Source of the DNA: Oscillospiraceae bacterium
Lineage (GTDB): Bacteria > Bacillota > Clostridia > Oscillospirales > Acutalibacteraceae
Reading direction: 5' to 3'
Assembly (NCBI GenBank): GCA_003538135.1
Contig: DPOR01000011.1
Span: 439 to 64,438 of the forward strand
DNA length: 64,000 nucleotides
Shown: piece by piece, positions 49,321 through 58,752 of the stretch
Numbering within the stretch: position 1 is the first letter of the stretch
Layout: the number at the start of each line of letters is the position of its first letter
Made by a program: the position numbers and the translations under genes
Notes under the pieces: generated by a model
The model's database searches: none
The model's input: the letters and a program-made list of their open reading frames with translations, nothing else
Told to the model about the DNA's origin: nothing

Positions 49321-49758
49321 ATGACCAGAAGCCAGTCGAGAGAGCAGGCGTTTGCCCTGCTGTTTGAAAAGTCCTTTAATCCCGAGACGGATATGGACGA
49401 TATTATAACAATAAGCCTTGAAAACGAGCTTATCGAGCCGGACGAGTTTGCGTCCATGCTCGCCCAGACCGCATGGGACAAGCTGTTTTCAATCGATGAT
49501 ATCATCGAGAAATATTCGAAGAACTGGAAGAAGCACAGAATATCCCGCGTTGCGCTGTCCGCCTTGAGACTCAGCATCTGCGAGCTTTTGTACATACCGT
49601 CCGTTCCGGTGGGCGCCTCGATAAACGAGGCTGTCGAGCTGTGCAAAAAATACGCCACGGCAGAGGATGCGTCGTTCGTCAACGGTGTTCTCGGCTCTGT
49701 GGTGCGCGAAGAAAAGCTTGCCGACAGAAGCGGCGCGGAAGTCCCGGAAGGGGAATAA
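49321..49758 (+). CDS. nusB: Transcription antitermination factor NusB
   Basis: The 145-residue all-helical protein starts MTRSQSREQAFALLFEK, the standard NusB N-terminus. It then has SIDDIIEKYSKNWKKHRISRVALSALRLSICELLY, split over residues about 59-93, and VPVGASINEAVELCKKYATAEDASFVNGVLG. It binds boxA RNA with NusE and supports rRNA transcription. The SD AAGGGGAG is somewhat far (about 13 nt). It is 3 nt before the M22-family gene. Confidence 0.95.
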   Translation: MTRSQSREQAFALLFEKSFNPETDMDDIITISLENELIEPDEFASMLAQTAWDKLFSIDDIIEKYSKNWKKHRISRVALSALRLSICELLYIPSVPVGASINEAVELCKKYATAEDASFVNGVLGSVVREEKLADRSGAEVPEGE

Positions 49759-49761
49759 GCC

Positions 49762-50700
49762 ATGGCTGTTTATCTCGGCATAGATACAAGTAACTATACT
49801 ACATCCGCCGCAGCCTTTGATGATGTGAGCGGATGTGTTTTTCAAAAAAAGATGCTCCTGCCCGTCAAAAGCGGTGAGCGCGGACTGCGCCAGAGCGACG
49901 CCGTGTTTCATCATACTCAGCAGCTTTTCAGGGTGGTGAGCGGTGTTATATCAGAGTGCGGCAGACCCGATTATATCGGCGCATCGTATGCCCCGCGCGA
50001 CGCGGAGGGCTCGTATATGCCGTGCTTTACCGTCGGACTCAATACCGCAAAGTGCCTCTCGGCGGCGCTTGATATACCGCTTTGCGAGTTCTCGCATCAG
50101 GCGGGTCATGTCGCGGCGGCGGTCTATTCGAGCGGGCATACGGAGCTTTTTGAGCGCGAGTTCATAGCCTTCCATGTCTCGGGCGGCACTACCGAGGCGC
50201 TCTTGGTGCGCCCCGACGAAGAAAAACTGCTCCATATAGACATTGTCGGCAGGACGCTCGACCTCAACGCGGGACAGGCTGTTGACAGAGTGGGCGTCGC
50301 CATGGGACTGAGCTTCCCCGCGGGCGCCGAGCTTGAAAAAGCGGCGCTCGAAAGCCGAAAAACTTTTAAGCCCAAGCCCTGTGTCAAGGGCACGGACTGC
50401 TGTCTCTCGGGCATAGAGAACAGGTGCCTCGATATGATAAAAAGCGGAGAGAGTAAGTGCGATGTCGCGCTCTTCTGCCTTGATTCCGTGGCGGCGGCTC
50501 TCGAAAAAATGACGGAGAATATCCTAAAAAAATACGGACGGCTTCCACTGGTCTTTGCCGGCGGCGTGATGTCCAATTCAATAATACGCCGAAGGTTTAC
50601 GGAGGAGTTCGGCGCATACTTTGCCGAGCCCGCATTCTCTGCGGACAATGCCGCGGGAACGGCGTATCTGACTTATCTCAGGGAGCGGAAAAATGCTTGA
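49762..50700 (+). CDS. TsaD/Kae1-like protein (peptidase M22 paralogue)
   Basis: The 312-residue ASKHA-fold protein is related to the tRNA-threonylcarbamoyl transferase TsaD. The metal-binding His112-x3-His116 (SHQAGH) and a C-terminal VFAGGVMSNSIIRRRF segment are conserved. It begins GIDTSNYTTSAAAF instead of the TsaD start GIETSCDETSVA and lacks the usual long insertion, so it is the shorter paralogue found near nusB-xseA in Clostridia. The function is not known, and the true TsaD is probably elsewhere. It overlaps xseA by 8 nt. Confidence 0.85.
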   Translation: MAVYLGIDTSNYTTSAAAFDDVSGCVFQKKMLLPVKSGERGLRQSDAVFHHTQQLFRVVSGVISECGRPDYIGASYAPRDAEGSYMPCFTVGLNTAKCLSAALDIPLCEFSHQAGHVAAAVYSSGHTELFEREFIAFHVSGGTTEALLVRPDEEKLLHIDIVGRTLDLNAGQAVDRVGVAMGLSFPAGAELEKAALESRKTFKPKPCVKGTDCCLSGIENRCLDMIKSGESKCDVALFCLDSVAAALEKMTENILKKYGRLPLVFAGGVMSNSIIRRRFTEEFGAYFAEPAFSADNAAGTAYLTYLRERKNA

Positions 50701-51919
50701 AACCGTCAGCGTAACAGTAAGCCAACTTAACAGATATGTAAAATCCCTCATGGATTCGGACTATAACCTGCGGTCTGTTTTTGTCAGCGGGGAGATATCG
50801 AATTTTACAAATCACTACCGCACAGGGCATTTTTATATGACCCTCAAGGATGAGAAGGCGGCAGTGCGCGCGGTCATGTTCAAGTATGACAACGAGCGCA
50901 TCGGCTTCATGCCCGAAAACGGTATGAAGGTTATCGCCAGGGGTCATGTCAGTGTCTTTGAGCGCGACGGTCAGTATCAGCTCTATATCGAGGATATGCA
51001 GCCCGACGGAGCGGGCGCTCTGAGCATAGCTTTTGAGCAGCTCAAGAAAAAGCTCGAAGCGGAGGGCTTGTTTTCTCAGGAGAGAAAGCGCCCGATACCG
51101 CGTTTCCCCCGTCGTGTAGGAATTATAACCTCGCCCACGGGTGCCGCCGTCAGGGATATAATAAACGTCATAACGCGCCGCAGCCCGTCAACGCAGATTA
51201 TCATCTGCCCCGTTCAGGTTCAGGGCGCGTCGGCGGCGGGTCAGATATCGGACGCGATAAAGCGCTTCAATGCGGGACATTACGCCGATGTGCTCATAGT
51301 CGGCCGCGGCGGCGGCTCGGTTGAGGAGCTGTGGGCTTTCAACGAAGAAAAGGTTGCCCGCGCGGTCGCGGCGAGCGATATCCCCGTGATTTCCGCGGTC
51401 GGTCATGAGACTGATTTCACCATCTGCGATTTCGCGGCCGATTTGCGCGCGCCGACCCCGTCTGCGGCGGCGGAGCTCGCCGTCAGCGACAGAGCTGAGC
51501 AGCACGCATATATCAATCAGCTCGGCAGGCGCTGCGTCTCCGCGCTGGATTCGTATATTCGGTTCGGCTGCAATGAAATAAAGCGAATATCGGCAGAGCT
51601 CTCGGCATACGGACCTATGCAGCAGATAGTCGCTCAGCGCCAGACGCTCGATTCTCTGCTCTCCGATATGCAGTCGGCAGCTCTGCGGGTGCAGCATAGG
51701 GATAAGCTCAATTTGTCCGTACTCGCGGGCAGACTCGATGCGTTAAGCCCCTTGAGGATACTCTCGAGCGGATATGCGGCGGTCGAGCGCGGCGGGAAGC
51801 TGATTTCAAAAACGAACGTCCCCGAAGCGGGCGACGATATAACCGTGACCTCGGCGGATTTGAAGCTCACCGCCCGCGTCACTTCAGCTGTCAGAAACGG
51901 AGGAACAGACAATGGCTAA
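50693..51919 (+). CDS. xseA: Exodeoxyribonuclease VII large subunit
   Basis: The 408-residue catalytic subunit has an N-terminal OB-fold (SVSQLNRYVKSLMDSDYNLRSVFVSGEISNF, split over residues 5-35), the catalytic domain with RFPRRVGIITSPTGAAVRDI and GRGGGSVEELWAFNEE, and HETDFTICDFAADLRAPTPSAAAE. A C-terminal helical arm follows. It overlaps both neighbours by 8 nt, so the three genes are tightly coupled. Confidence 0.97.
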   Translation: MLETVSVTVSQLNRYVKSLMDSDYNLRSVFVSGEISNFTNHYRTGHFYMTLKDEKAAVRAVMFKYDNERIGFMPENGMKVIARGHVSVFERDGQYQLYIEDMQPDGAGALSIAFEQLKKKLEAEGLFSQERKRPIPRFPRRVGIITSPTGAAVRDIINVITRRSPSTQIIICPVQVQGASAAGQISDAIKRFNAGHYADVLIVGRGGGSVEELWAFNEEKVARAVAASDIPVISAVGHETDFTICDFAADLRAPTPSAAAELAVSDRAEQHAYINQLGRRCVSALDSYIRFGCNEIKRISAELSAYGPMQQIVAQRQTLDSLLSDMQSAALRVQHRDKLNLSVLAGRLDALSPLRILSSGYAAVERGGKLISKTNVPEAGDDITVTSADLKLTARVTSAVRNGGTDNG

Positions 51920-52118
51920 GAAAACCTACGAGGATTCTGTCAAGAGGCTCGAAGATATAGTCTCGGCTCTCGAGCGCGGCGATGCGTCTCTCGACGAGTC
52001 GCTGAAGCTCTTTGAGGAGGGGACGAAGCTGGTCTCTTTCTGCAACGAGTATTTAGACAAGGCTCAGACGAAGATAAAGGAGCTGTCCGAGCTCGAAAAG
52101 GAGAATGAAGATGAGTAA
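51912..52118 (+). CDS. xseB: Exodeoxyribonuclease VII small subunit
   Basis: The 68-residue helical-hairpin protein begins KTYEDSVKRLEDIVSALERGD, with SLDESLKLFEEGTKLV, the family signature. It binds the XseA arm. It overlaps xseA by 8 nt and the prenyl synthase gene by 8 nt. Confidence 0.96.
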   Translation: MAKKTYEDSVKRLEDIVSALERGDASLDESLKLFEEGTKLVSFCNEYLDKAQTKIKELSELEKENEDE

Positions 52119-52998
52119 AAAATATACCGCCGACGAGTATATTTTGATGATAAATAACGCGCTGATGTCCCGCTTTTCGGTTGAGCCGTCCGGCGCGGGC
52201 GAAGCAAAAATGCTCGAGGCGATGAGGTACAGCGTCGAAAACGGCGGCAAGCGCATACGTCCGATGCTGACCCTCGAATTTTGCAGAATGTGCGGCGGCT
52301 CAGTCGAAGCGGCTCTGCCCCTTGCCTGCGCCATCGAGTTTATCCACACCTACTCGCTCATCCACGACGATCTGCCGTGCATGGACGACGACGATATGCG
52401 CCGCGGAAAGCCGTCGAGCCATATAAAGTTCGGTGAGGCGAATGCATTGCTTGCGGGCGACTCTCTTTTGACCTTTGCGTTCCAGTCTGCGGGCGAGGCC
52501 GAAGATATCCCCGCCGATGCCGTTGCAAAGGCGGTCTCGCTCCTTGCGCGAGCGTCGGGCTGCGCCGGAATGATTGCGGGGCAGGTTCAGGACCTTGAAA
52601 ACGAAAATAAAACGGTTGCGGCCGACGACCTCCGCTCGGTCGATATTCTCAAGACAGGCGAGCTTATAAGATGCGCCTGTCAGCTCGGCTGCATAGCGGC
52701 GGGAGCCGATGATATGAAGCTTGAGGCCGCAAGGGTATATGCCGAAAATCTCGGCATAGCGTTCCAGATAGTCGATGATATTCTCGACGTGACGAGCGAT
52801 GAAGCGACCCTCGGCAAGCCCGTCGGCAGTGACGCAGAGAACTGCAAAAACACCTACGTCTCGCTCCTCGGACTCGAAGAGGCGAAGAAAATAGCCGCTG
52901 AGCTCACCCGAAAAGCGATAGACGCGCTCGGCGTGTTCGGCGGCGAGTCTGAGTTTCTTGTGTCGCTTTCAAAAAAGCTGCTTTCAAGAAATAAGTGA
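52111..52998 (+). CDS. ispA: Farnesyl diphosphate synthase-type polyprenyl synthetase
   Basis: The 295-residue all-helical enzyme condenses IPP with allylic diphosphates to farnesyl/geranyl diphosphate for undecaprenyl and other isoprenoids. The first Asp-rich motif is HDDLPCMDDDDMRRG (about residue 85-99), the second is FQIVDDILDVT (about 215-225), and GGKRIRPML is the IPP site. ATG 52111 is 8 nt after AAAGGAG. The ATG 6 nt earlier is too close to it. It is next to dxs, giving a local isoprenoid pair. Confidence 0.93.
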   Translation: MSKKYTADEYILMINNALMSRFSVEPSGAGEAKMLEAMRYSVENGGKRIRPMLTLEFCRMCGGSVEAALPLACAIEFIHTYSLIHDDLPCMDDDDMRRGKPSSHIKFGEANALLAGDSLLTFAFQSAGEAEDIPADAVAKAVSLLARASGCAGMIAGQVQDLENENKTVAADDLRSVDILKTGELIRCACQLGCIAAGADDMKLEAARVYAENLGIAFQIVDDILDVTSDEATLGKPVGSDAENCKNTYVSLLGLEEAKKIAAELTRKAIDALGVFGGESEFLVSLSKKLLSRNK

Positions 52999-53033
52999 CC
53001 GTCAATTCGATTAAAGCGAAAGGTTGAAGTCAA

Positions 53034-54896
53034 ATGTCAACTGACAAGTACCTTAAAAATATACATTCCCCGGCGGATATAAAAGACCTGAGCTACGCTC
53101 AGCTCAACGAGCTTGCCGCCGAGATACGCACCGTTCTTATCGACACCGTGTCAAAGAACGGCGGCCACCTCGCGTCGAATCTCGGCGTTGTGGAGCTGAC
53201 GCTCGCCATGCACAAGGAGTTTGATTCCCCGCGCGATAAGTTTGTCTGGGATGTCGGCCATCAGGCTTATACCCACAAGCTGCTCACAGGCAGATACGAG
53301 CGCTTCCACACCCTGCGTCAGGAGGGCGGGCTCTCGGGCTTCTGCCGCCCCGAGGAGAGCGAGCACGATATGTTTTACAGCGGCCATTCCAGCACCGCCG
53401 CATCAAGCGCCCTCGGTCTGTCTACCGCGAATACCATGCGCGGTAGCAAGAACACCGTTGTCGCCGTCGTCGGAGACGGTTCGATGACCGGCGGAATGTT
53501 CTATGAGGCGCTCAATAACGCGGGCAGAACGCATGACAGATTAATAATCGTGCTCAACGACAATGAGATGTCCATCTCCGAGAATGTCGGCTCTATGGCG
53601 CGTTATCTCGCCGTTGTCAGAGCAAAGCCCGAGTATTACCGCATGAAGGCGCACACCGAAAAGCTCTTAAAGCATATCCCGCTTATAGGAAACGAGCTCT
53701 CGGATGCGGCGTTTGACATAAAGAGCGCGTTGAAGCGCATTATCTATTCAGACTCGTGGTTCGAGGATCTCGGACTTCACTATATCGGGCCTATCGACGG
53801 GCACAATATTCAGCAGCTCTGCGAAGCTTTTGAAATGGCGAAGAAGTACGATAAGCCCGTGCTTCTCCATGTCAATACGCTCAAGGGTAAGGGCTACGAC
53901 TTTGCCGAGCGTTCGCCCGAGCAGTTTCACGGAATCTCGAAGTTTGATATCAATACGGGTGAACCGCTCTCGACTGGCACCAGCTTTTCGAGCCATTTCG
54001 GCGATATCATGTGCCGCTTCGCCTCCTGCGACGACCGCGTCTGCGCCATAACCGCGGCTATGTCCATCGGCACGGGGCTTGAGCGGTTCTCGAATGAATA
54101 TAAATACAGATTCTTTGATATAGGCATCGCCGAGGAGCACGCCGTGGCGTTTGCACTCGGCCTTGCAAAGAGCGGGTTTATCCCGGTGTTTGCCGTCTAT
54201 TCTACCTTCCTCCAGCGCTGCTTTGATCAGCTTCTGCACGACGCCGCGCTGCAAAAGCAGAAGATGGTCATAGCCGTTGACCGCGCCGGCTTTGTCGGCG
54301 AGGACGGCGAGACTCATCAGGGCGTTTTCGATGTCTCCATGTTCAGGAGCGTGCCCGATATAACCGTCTATTCTCCCTCGTCCTATGAGGGATTGAAGCA
54401 CGCCATGCAGCAGGCGCTCTATTCCGAATCCAAGCTTGTCGCGGTCAGATATCCGCGCGGCGCTCAGCGAGCCATACCCGAGAGTATAAAGCCGACCTTT
54501 GAGGACTTTGACGTGTTCGGCGACGAGAAAGCCGAAAAAGCTATTGTGACTTACGGCAGAACCTTCTCGGCCTGTGCATTCGCATATGAGAAGCTCCTGA
54601 ATGCGGGCGAATCCGTGAAGCTCATAAAGCTCAACCGCATAATCCCCGTCTGCGAGGGCGCGGTTGAGGCGGCAAAGACCTGCAGGGATGTTTATTTCTT
54701 CGAAGAGGGCATACGCCGCGGCGGAGCGGGCGAGGGCTTCCTGTTCGACCTGTCCAAGGCGGGCTTTGGCGGAAAATATCATTTAAGAGCCATTGAAAAC
54801 GGCTTTGTCAAGCAGGCGTCCGTCGAGTCTCTTCTGCACGAATACGGCTTTGACGAGGAGGGCGTTCTCTCGTTTATTGCCTCCGCGGAGGACTGA
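53034..54896 (+). CDS. dxs: 1-deoxy-D-xylulose-5-phosphate synthase
   Basis: The first enzyme of the MEP pathway is a 620-residue TPP-dependent transketolase-like protein. The TPP motif is GDGSMTGGMFYEALNNAG, ending at LNDNEMSIS (about residue 150-185). The catalytic loop is GHSSTAASSALG. The pyrimidine domain has DIGIAEEHAVAFALGLAKSG and DRAGFVGEDGETHQGVFDVS, split in the sequence. It is 35 nt after ispA and 2 nt before tlyA. Confidence 0.97.
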   Translation: MSTDKYLKNIHSPADIKDLSYAQLNELAAEIRTVLIDTVSKNGGHLASNLGVVELTLAMHKEFDSPRDKFVWDVGHQAYTHKLLTGRYERFHTLRQEGGLSGFCRPEESEHDMFYSGHSSTAASSALGLSTANTMRGSKNTVVAVVGDGSMTGGMFYEALNNAGRTHDRLIIVLNDNEMSISENVGSMARYLAVVRAKPEYYRMKAHTEKLLKHIPLIGNELSDAAFDIKSALKRIIYSDSWFEDLGLHYIGPIDGHNIQQLCEAFEMAKKYDKPVLLHVNTLKGKGYDFAERSPEQFHGISKFDINTGEPLSTGTSFSSHFGDIMCRFASCDDRVCAITAAMSIGTGLERFSNEYKYRFFDIGIAEEHAVAFALGLAKSGFIPVFAVYSTFLQRCFDQLLHDAALQKQKMVIAVDRAGFVGEDGETHQGVFDVSMFRSVPDITVYSPSSYEGLKHAMQQALYSESKLVAVRYPRGAQRAIPESIKPTFEDFDVFGDEKAEKAIVTYGRTFSACAFAYEKLLNAGESVKLIKLNRIIPVCEGAVEAAKTCRDVYFFEEGIRRGGAGEGFLFDLSKAGFGGKYHLRAIENGFVKQASVESLLHEYGFDEEGVLSFIASAED

Positions 54897-54898
54897 AA

Positions 54899-55714
54899 GT
54901 GGACGGAAACAGAAAGCGTATAGACGCTCTTATGGTCTCCCTGGGCATCGCGCCGTCGCGTGAAAAAGCCAAGGAAATGATAAAAAGCGGCAATGTATAT
55001 TTAAACGGCAAAGTGGTCTCTAAAGCTGGACTTTTGGCAAATGCCTGTGATATAATCGAATATAAAGGGGAGACCGAGCGCTATGTCAGCCGCGGAGGGC
55101 TGAAGCTCGAGAAAGCCGTTGAGGTTTTCAAGCTCGATTTAAACGGATATTTATGCATAGATATCGGCGCTTCGACAGGCGGCTTTACCGACTGTATGCT
55201 TCAAAACGGCGCGAAAAAGGTCTATGCAGTCGATTCGGGAAGCGGGCAGCTCTCGCCCGTGCTGGAGCGCGACCCCCGCGTTGTCAACCTCGAAAAGACA
55301 AATTTCAGATACATAACCGAAAAAGAAATTCCCGAGCGCGCGGATTTTGCGAGCGCGGACGTCTCTTTTATTTCTTTGAAACACATCCTGCCCGCGCTTT
55401 CGCCGCTGATAAAAGACGGCGGCAGTGCCGTCTGCCTGATAAAGCCCCAGTTTGAAGCGGGGAGAGAGAATGTCGGCAAGAAAGGCGTGGTCAAGAATCC
55501 GCGCATACATATAAAAGTTATCGAAAATGTCTGCTCTTATGCCGTGCAGGCGGGATTTTCGGTATCTGCTCTCGATTTTTCTCCGGTCAAAGGGCCGGAG
55601 GGCAATATAGAATACCTTGTATATCTGAAAAAGTCCGAAGTGCAGACTCCGTCGGCGCCCGATATCGCGGGAGTTGTCGGCGCGGCGCACGCACGGTTCA
55701 AGGCGGGAGAATAA
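54899..55714 (+). CDS. tlyA: TlyA family rRNA 2'-O-methyltransferase
   Basis: The 271-residue protein has an S4 RNA-binding domain (KRIDALMVSLGIAPSREKAKEMIKSGNV, split over residues 5-33) and an FtsJ-like methyltransferase domain with CIDIGASTGGFTDCMLQNGA (about 85-104). The family methylates 16S/23S rRNA and is often mislabelled hemolysin. GTG start directly after dxs. It is coupled to nadK (2 nt). Confidence 0.93.
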   Translation: MDGNRKRIDALMVSLGIAPSREKAKEMIKSGNVYLNGKVVSKAGLLANACDIIEYKGETERYVSRGGLKLEKAVEVFKLDLNGYLCIDIGASTGGFTDCMLQNGAKKVYAVDSGSGQLSPVLERDPRVVNLEKTNFRYITEKEIPERADFASADVSFISLKHILPALSPLIKDGGSAVCLIKPQFEAGRENVGKKGVVKNPRIHIKVIENVCSYAVQAGFSVSALDFSPVKGPEGNIEYLVYLKKSEVQTPSAPDIAGVVGAAHARFKAGE

Positions 55715-55716
55715 TT

Positions 55717-56598
55717 ATGATTTTTGCGATAATTCCCAATTTAACGCGCAGGAATGCCGCAGGGGTGACGAGGCTCATCTGCGGGCGGCTCGACGAGCTC
55801 GGTGCGGCATATTCTCTGCCGCTCGACACAAAGGAGGTTTTCTCCGACACAAAGGCGGTATTTTTGCCGGAAAAAGAGCTGCTCGAAAGCTGCGAGGCTG
55901 TTATAACCGTGGGCGGAGACGGCACGATAATCCACTCCGCAAAGAAGGCGGCGGTTTATTCGAAGCCCGTTTTGGGTATCAACGCCGGCCGCCTTGCGTT
56001 TATGGCGGGTCTTGAGATACACGAGCTCGACCTGCTCGAAAAGCTCATAACCGGCGACTACAGCATGGATAAGCGCATGATGCTCAAAACCACCGCAACG
56101 GACGGAGACCGCGTGCAGAGCGGCTACAATATGAACGATTCCACCGTCATGCGTCCCTCAAGGCTCAGCAAAATATCCGAGATAAACGTCGACCTCAACG
56201 GAAACTTTTTCAACCGCTATCTCGGAGACGGGCTCATTGTTTCAACGCCGACGGGCTCAACCGCATATTCGCTCTCCGCGGGCGGACCCGTTGTTGACCC
56301 GAAGCTCGAGTGTATGATTCTGACTCCCATTTGCTCGCATTCTGTGTTCACCCGTTCGCTCGTTCTCGGCGAGGACTCCGTGCTGCGGATATATTCCGAC
56401 GACGGGGGTCCGATATGCGTCTCGTGCGACGGCGACGAGCCGTTCACCGTGTCGGCGCAGGGGAGTATAACCGTCGAAAAAGCGGACATCTCCGCCGATT
56501 TTATAAGACTTAAAAATGATAGCTTTTTAGATATACTTAACAGAAAAATGATGAAGTGGAACAGCAGTTCTCACGGCAAACGGGAGGTAGAACTTTGA
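55717..56598 (+). CDS. nadK: NAD kinase
   Basis: The 293-residue enzyme makes NADP from NAD. It has the GGDGT catalytic motif in VITVGGDGTIIHSAKK (about residue 63-78), GINAGRLAFM, the NDSTVMR segment (in place of the common NE/ND-V-x-R), and DGLIVSTPTGSTAYSLSAGGP. It overlaps the argR start by four bases (TTGA). Confidence 0.94.
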   Translation: MIFAIIPNLTRRNAAGVTRLICGRLDELGAAYSLPLDTKEVFSDTKAVFLPEKELLESCEAVITVGGDGTIIHSAKKAAVYSKPVLGINAGRLAFMAGLEIHELDLLEKLITGDYSMDKRMMLKTTATDGDRVQSGYNMNDSTVMRPSRLSKISEINVDLNGNFFNRYLGDGLIVSTPTGSTAYSLSAGGPVVDPKLECMILTPICSHSVFTRSLVLGEDSVLRIYSDDGGPICVSCDGDEPFTVSAQGSITVEKADISADFIRLKNDSFLDILNRKMMKWNSSSHGKREVEL

Positions 56599-57047
56599 AA
56601 AAAAGAAGACAGGAAGCGATACTCGAAATAATTGAAAAATATGACCTGTCAACCCAGGACGAGCTTCTTCAAAAGCTCAGAGACAGCGGCTTTGACGCAA
56701 CTCAGGCGACAGTTTCGCGCGATATCAAGGAGCTACGCCTTGTCAAGACCATGGGTGCGAACGGTCAGTATAAGTACGCGGTCACAAAGACCGAGTCCGA
56801 CGAGCTGCTTTCGAAGTTCAAAAGCATCTTCGCCCAGTCCGTCGTCTCCGCCGATTTTGCGGGCAACATCATAGCCATTCGCTGCTATACCGGCATGGCG
56901 CAGGCGGCGTGCGCGGCGTTCGATTCCATGCATTGGGAGGGGCTTGTCGGCACGCTTGCGGGCGACGACACGATATTTGCCCTTTGCAGAAACGAAAGCT
57001 ACGCTTCGCAGATGAAGGATTCCATAAAACGACTTATCGAAAAATGA
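56595..57047 (+). CDS. argR: Arginine repressor ArgR
   Basis: The 150-residue regulator has an N-terminal winged helix (KKRRQEAILEIIEKYDLSTQDELLQ, split over residues 2-26, and ATQATVSRDIKELRLVK, the recognition part) and a C-terminal Arg-binding hexamerisation domain ending AGDDTIFALCRNE. I chose the TTG at 56595 because GGGAGGT is 7 nt upstream and homology begins at LKKRRQ. An ATG 39 nt upstream is inside nadK and lacks an SD. The placement before recN is standard for Firmicutes. Confidence 0.94.
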   Translation: MKKRRQEAILEIIEKYDLSTQDELLQKLRDSGFDATQATVSRDIKELRLVKTMGANGQYKYAVTKTESDELLSKFKSIFAQSVVSADFAGNIIAIRCYTGMAQAACAAFDSMHWEGLVGTLAGDDTIFALCRNESYASQMKDSIKRLIEK

Positions 57048-57057
57048 GGTTTGAGCT

Positions 57058-58731
57058 ATGCTTCTCAGTCTGAAAATAGAGAATATAGCAATAATTGAGA
57101 GCGCCGATATCGAATTTGATTCGGGGCTCAATGTCCTTACGGGCGAAACCGGCGCGGGCAAGTCGATTATAATCGATTCGATAAACGCGGTGCTCGGCGA
57201 ACGTACCTCGCGCGAGCTCATAAGAACGGGAGCGCAGTCCGCAAGTGTCACGGCGCTGTTCTCCGGCGTTTCAAAAGCAACCGCCGCGAGACTCTCGGAA
57301 TACGATATCGAGCCCGACGAGGACGGGAATATACTTCTTCGCCGCACCCTCGGCTCGGACGGCAAAAATACCTGCCGTATAAACGGCGTGCCGACTAATG
57401 TCGCCGCGTTGAGGCAGGCGGGGCATGAGCTGATAAACATACACGGTCAGCATGACAATCAGGCGCTCATGGCACCCGAAAAGCATTTCGAGTTCATCGA
57501 CTGCATAGCGGACGACGCCGATTTGCTTGAGGAATACAGAGAAAAATTCAGAGAGCTCTGTTCATATATCAGGGAGCGCGACTCTCTCAGAACGGACGAG
57601 TCGGAGAAGCTTCGCCGTCTCGACTTGCTCGATTATCAGATATCCGAGCTTGAGCAGGCGGATATAAAGCCGGGCGAGCGCGATGAGCTGAACGAGCGAA
57701 AGACGCTGCTGCAAAACTGCGAGCGCGTCACCGCTTCGCTCCGCGCGGCATATGATATCCTCCGCGGCGCGGATGACAGCTTCGGCGTCATAAGCGCAAT
57801 AGACGACTGCGCCGGCAACGCAGAGGATGCGGCGCGCTTCTATAAGGATGTCGAGCCCGCCGCAAAGACGCTGCGCACCGTCGGCTACGAGCTTGAGGAC
57901 TGCGCAGGGGAGCTTCGCTCGGCGATAGAGGATTTTTCATATGACCCCTCCGAGCTCGAGGAGATAGAGGCAAGGCTCGATGAGCTTTTCCGCCTTTCCG
58001 TAAAATACGGCTCTACGGAGGAGGATATGCTCTCATTCCTCGATTCCGCGCGCGAGGAGCGAAACGAGATAGCGCTCTCCGACGAGCGCGTCAAGGAGCT
58101 CGATTCGCTTGTCGGCTCAACGAAGGCAGAGGTTCGTGCCCTTGCCGAAAGGCTTACGGCGGCGCGTGAAAAGGCGGCGCGCGAGTTTGAGCGCGGAGTG
58201 ACCGAGCAGCTTGAGTTTCTCGATATGCCGTCGGTCAGCTTCAAGGTAAACAGAGAAAAAACTGCGTTTACAATAAACGGCGCGGATAACATAGAGTTTC
58301 TTATCTCCGCTAACGCGGGCGAGACGCTGAAGCCCCTTGCAAAAATAGCCTCGGGCGGCGAGCTGTCGCGCATAATGCTCGCGATAAAGAGCGTCATAGC
58401 GGGCAGAGACGGGCTCGACACGATGATATTCGACGAGATAGACACCGGACTCAGCGGCAGGGCGGCGCAGAAGGTCGCCATGAAGCTCAAGGAGGTGTCC
58501 CGCGGCAGGCAGGTCATATGCGTCACCCATTCGGCGCAGATAGCGGCGCAGGCGGACTGCCATATGAAAATCAGCAAATCCGTCTCGGACGGCAAGACCT
58601 ACACAAAGGTCGAACGCCTTGATACAGAGGGCAGAATACATGAGATAGCGCGGATAACCGGCGGACTTGAGGTAACGGAGCTTCAGCTGAAATCGGCGGA
58701 AGAGATGCTCAAAAACGCGGGAAATTCGTAA
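57058..58731 (+). CDS. recN: DNA repair protein RecN
   Basis: The 557-residue SMC-like ATPase acts in double-strand-break repair. Walker A is TGETGAGKS (about residue 28-36), the coiled-coil arms span about 150-390, and the C-terminal ABC part has ASGGELSRIMLAIK (signature), DEIDTGLSG (Walker B) and CVTHSAQIAAQADCH. It is the end of the conserved run. The spoIVB and spo0A genes that follow in many Firmicutes are not here. Confidence 0.96.
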   Translation: MLLSLKIENIAIIESADIEFDSGLNVLTGETGAGKSIIIDSINAVLGERTSRELIRTGAQSASVTALFSGVSKATAARLSEYDIEPDEDGNILLRRTLGSDGKNTCRINGVPTNVAALRQAGHELINIHGQHDNQALMAPEKHFEFIDCIADDADLLEEYREKFRELCSYIRERDSLRTDESEKLRRLDLLDYQISELEQADIKPGERDELNERKTLLQNCERVTASLRAAYDILRGADDSFGVISAIDDCAGNAEDAARFYKDVEPAAKTLRTVGYELEDCAGELRSAIEDFSYDPSELEEIEARLDELFRLSVKYGSTEEDMLSFLDSAREERNEIALSDERVKELDSLVGSTKAEVRALAERLTAAREKAAREFERGVTEQLEFLDMPSVSFKVNREKTAFTINGADNIEFLISANAGETLKPLAKIASGGELSRIMLAIKSVIAGRDGLDTMIFDEIDTGLSGRAAQKVAMKLKEVSRGRQVICVTHSAQIAAQADCHMKISKSVSDGKTYTKVERLDTEGRIHEIARITGGLEVTELQLKSAEEMLKNAGNS

Positions 58732-58752
58732 AAAATAAAAGGGGAGACAAAT

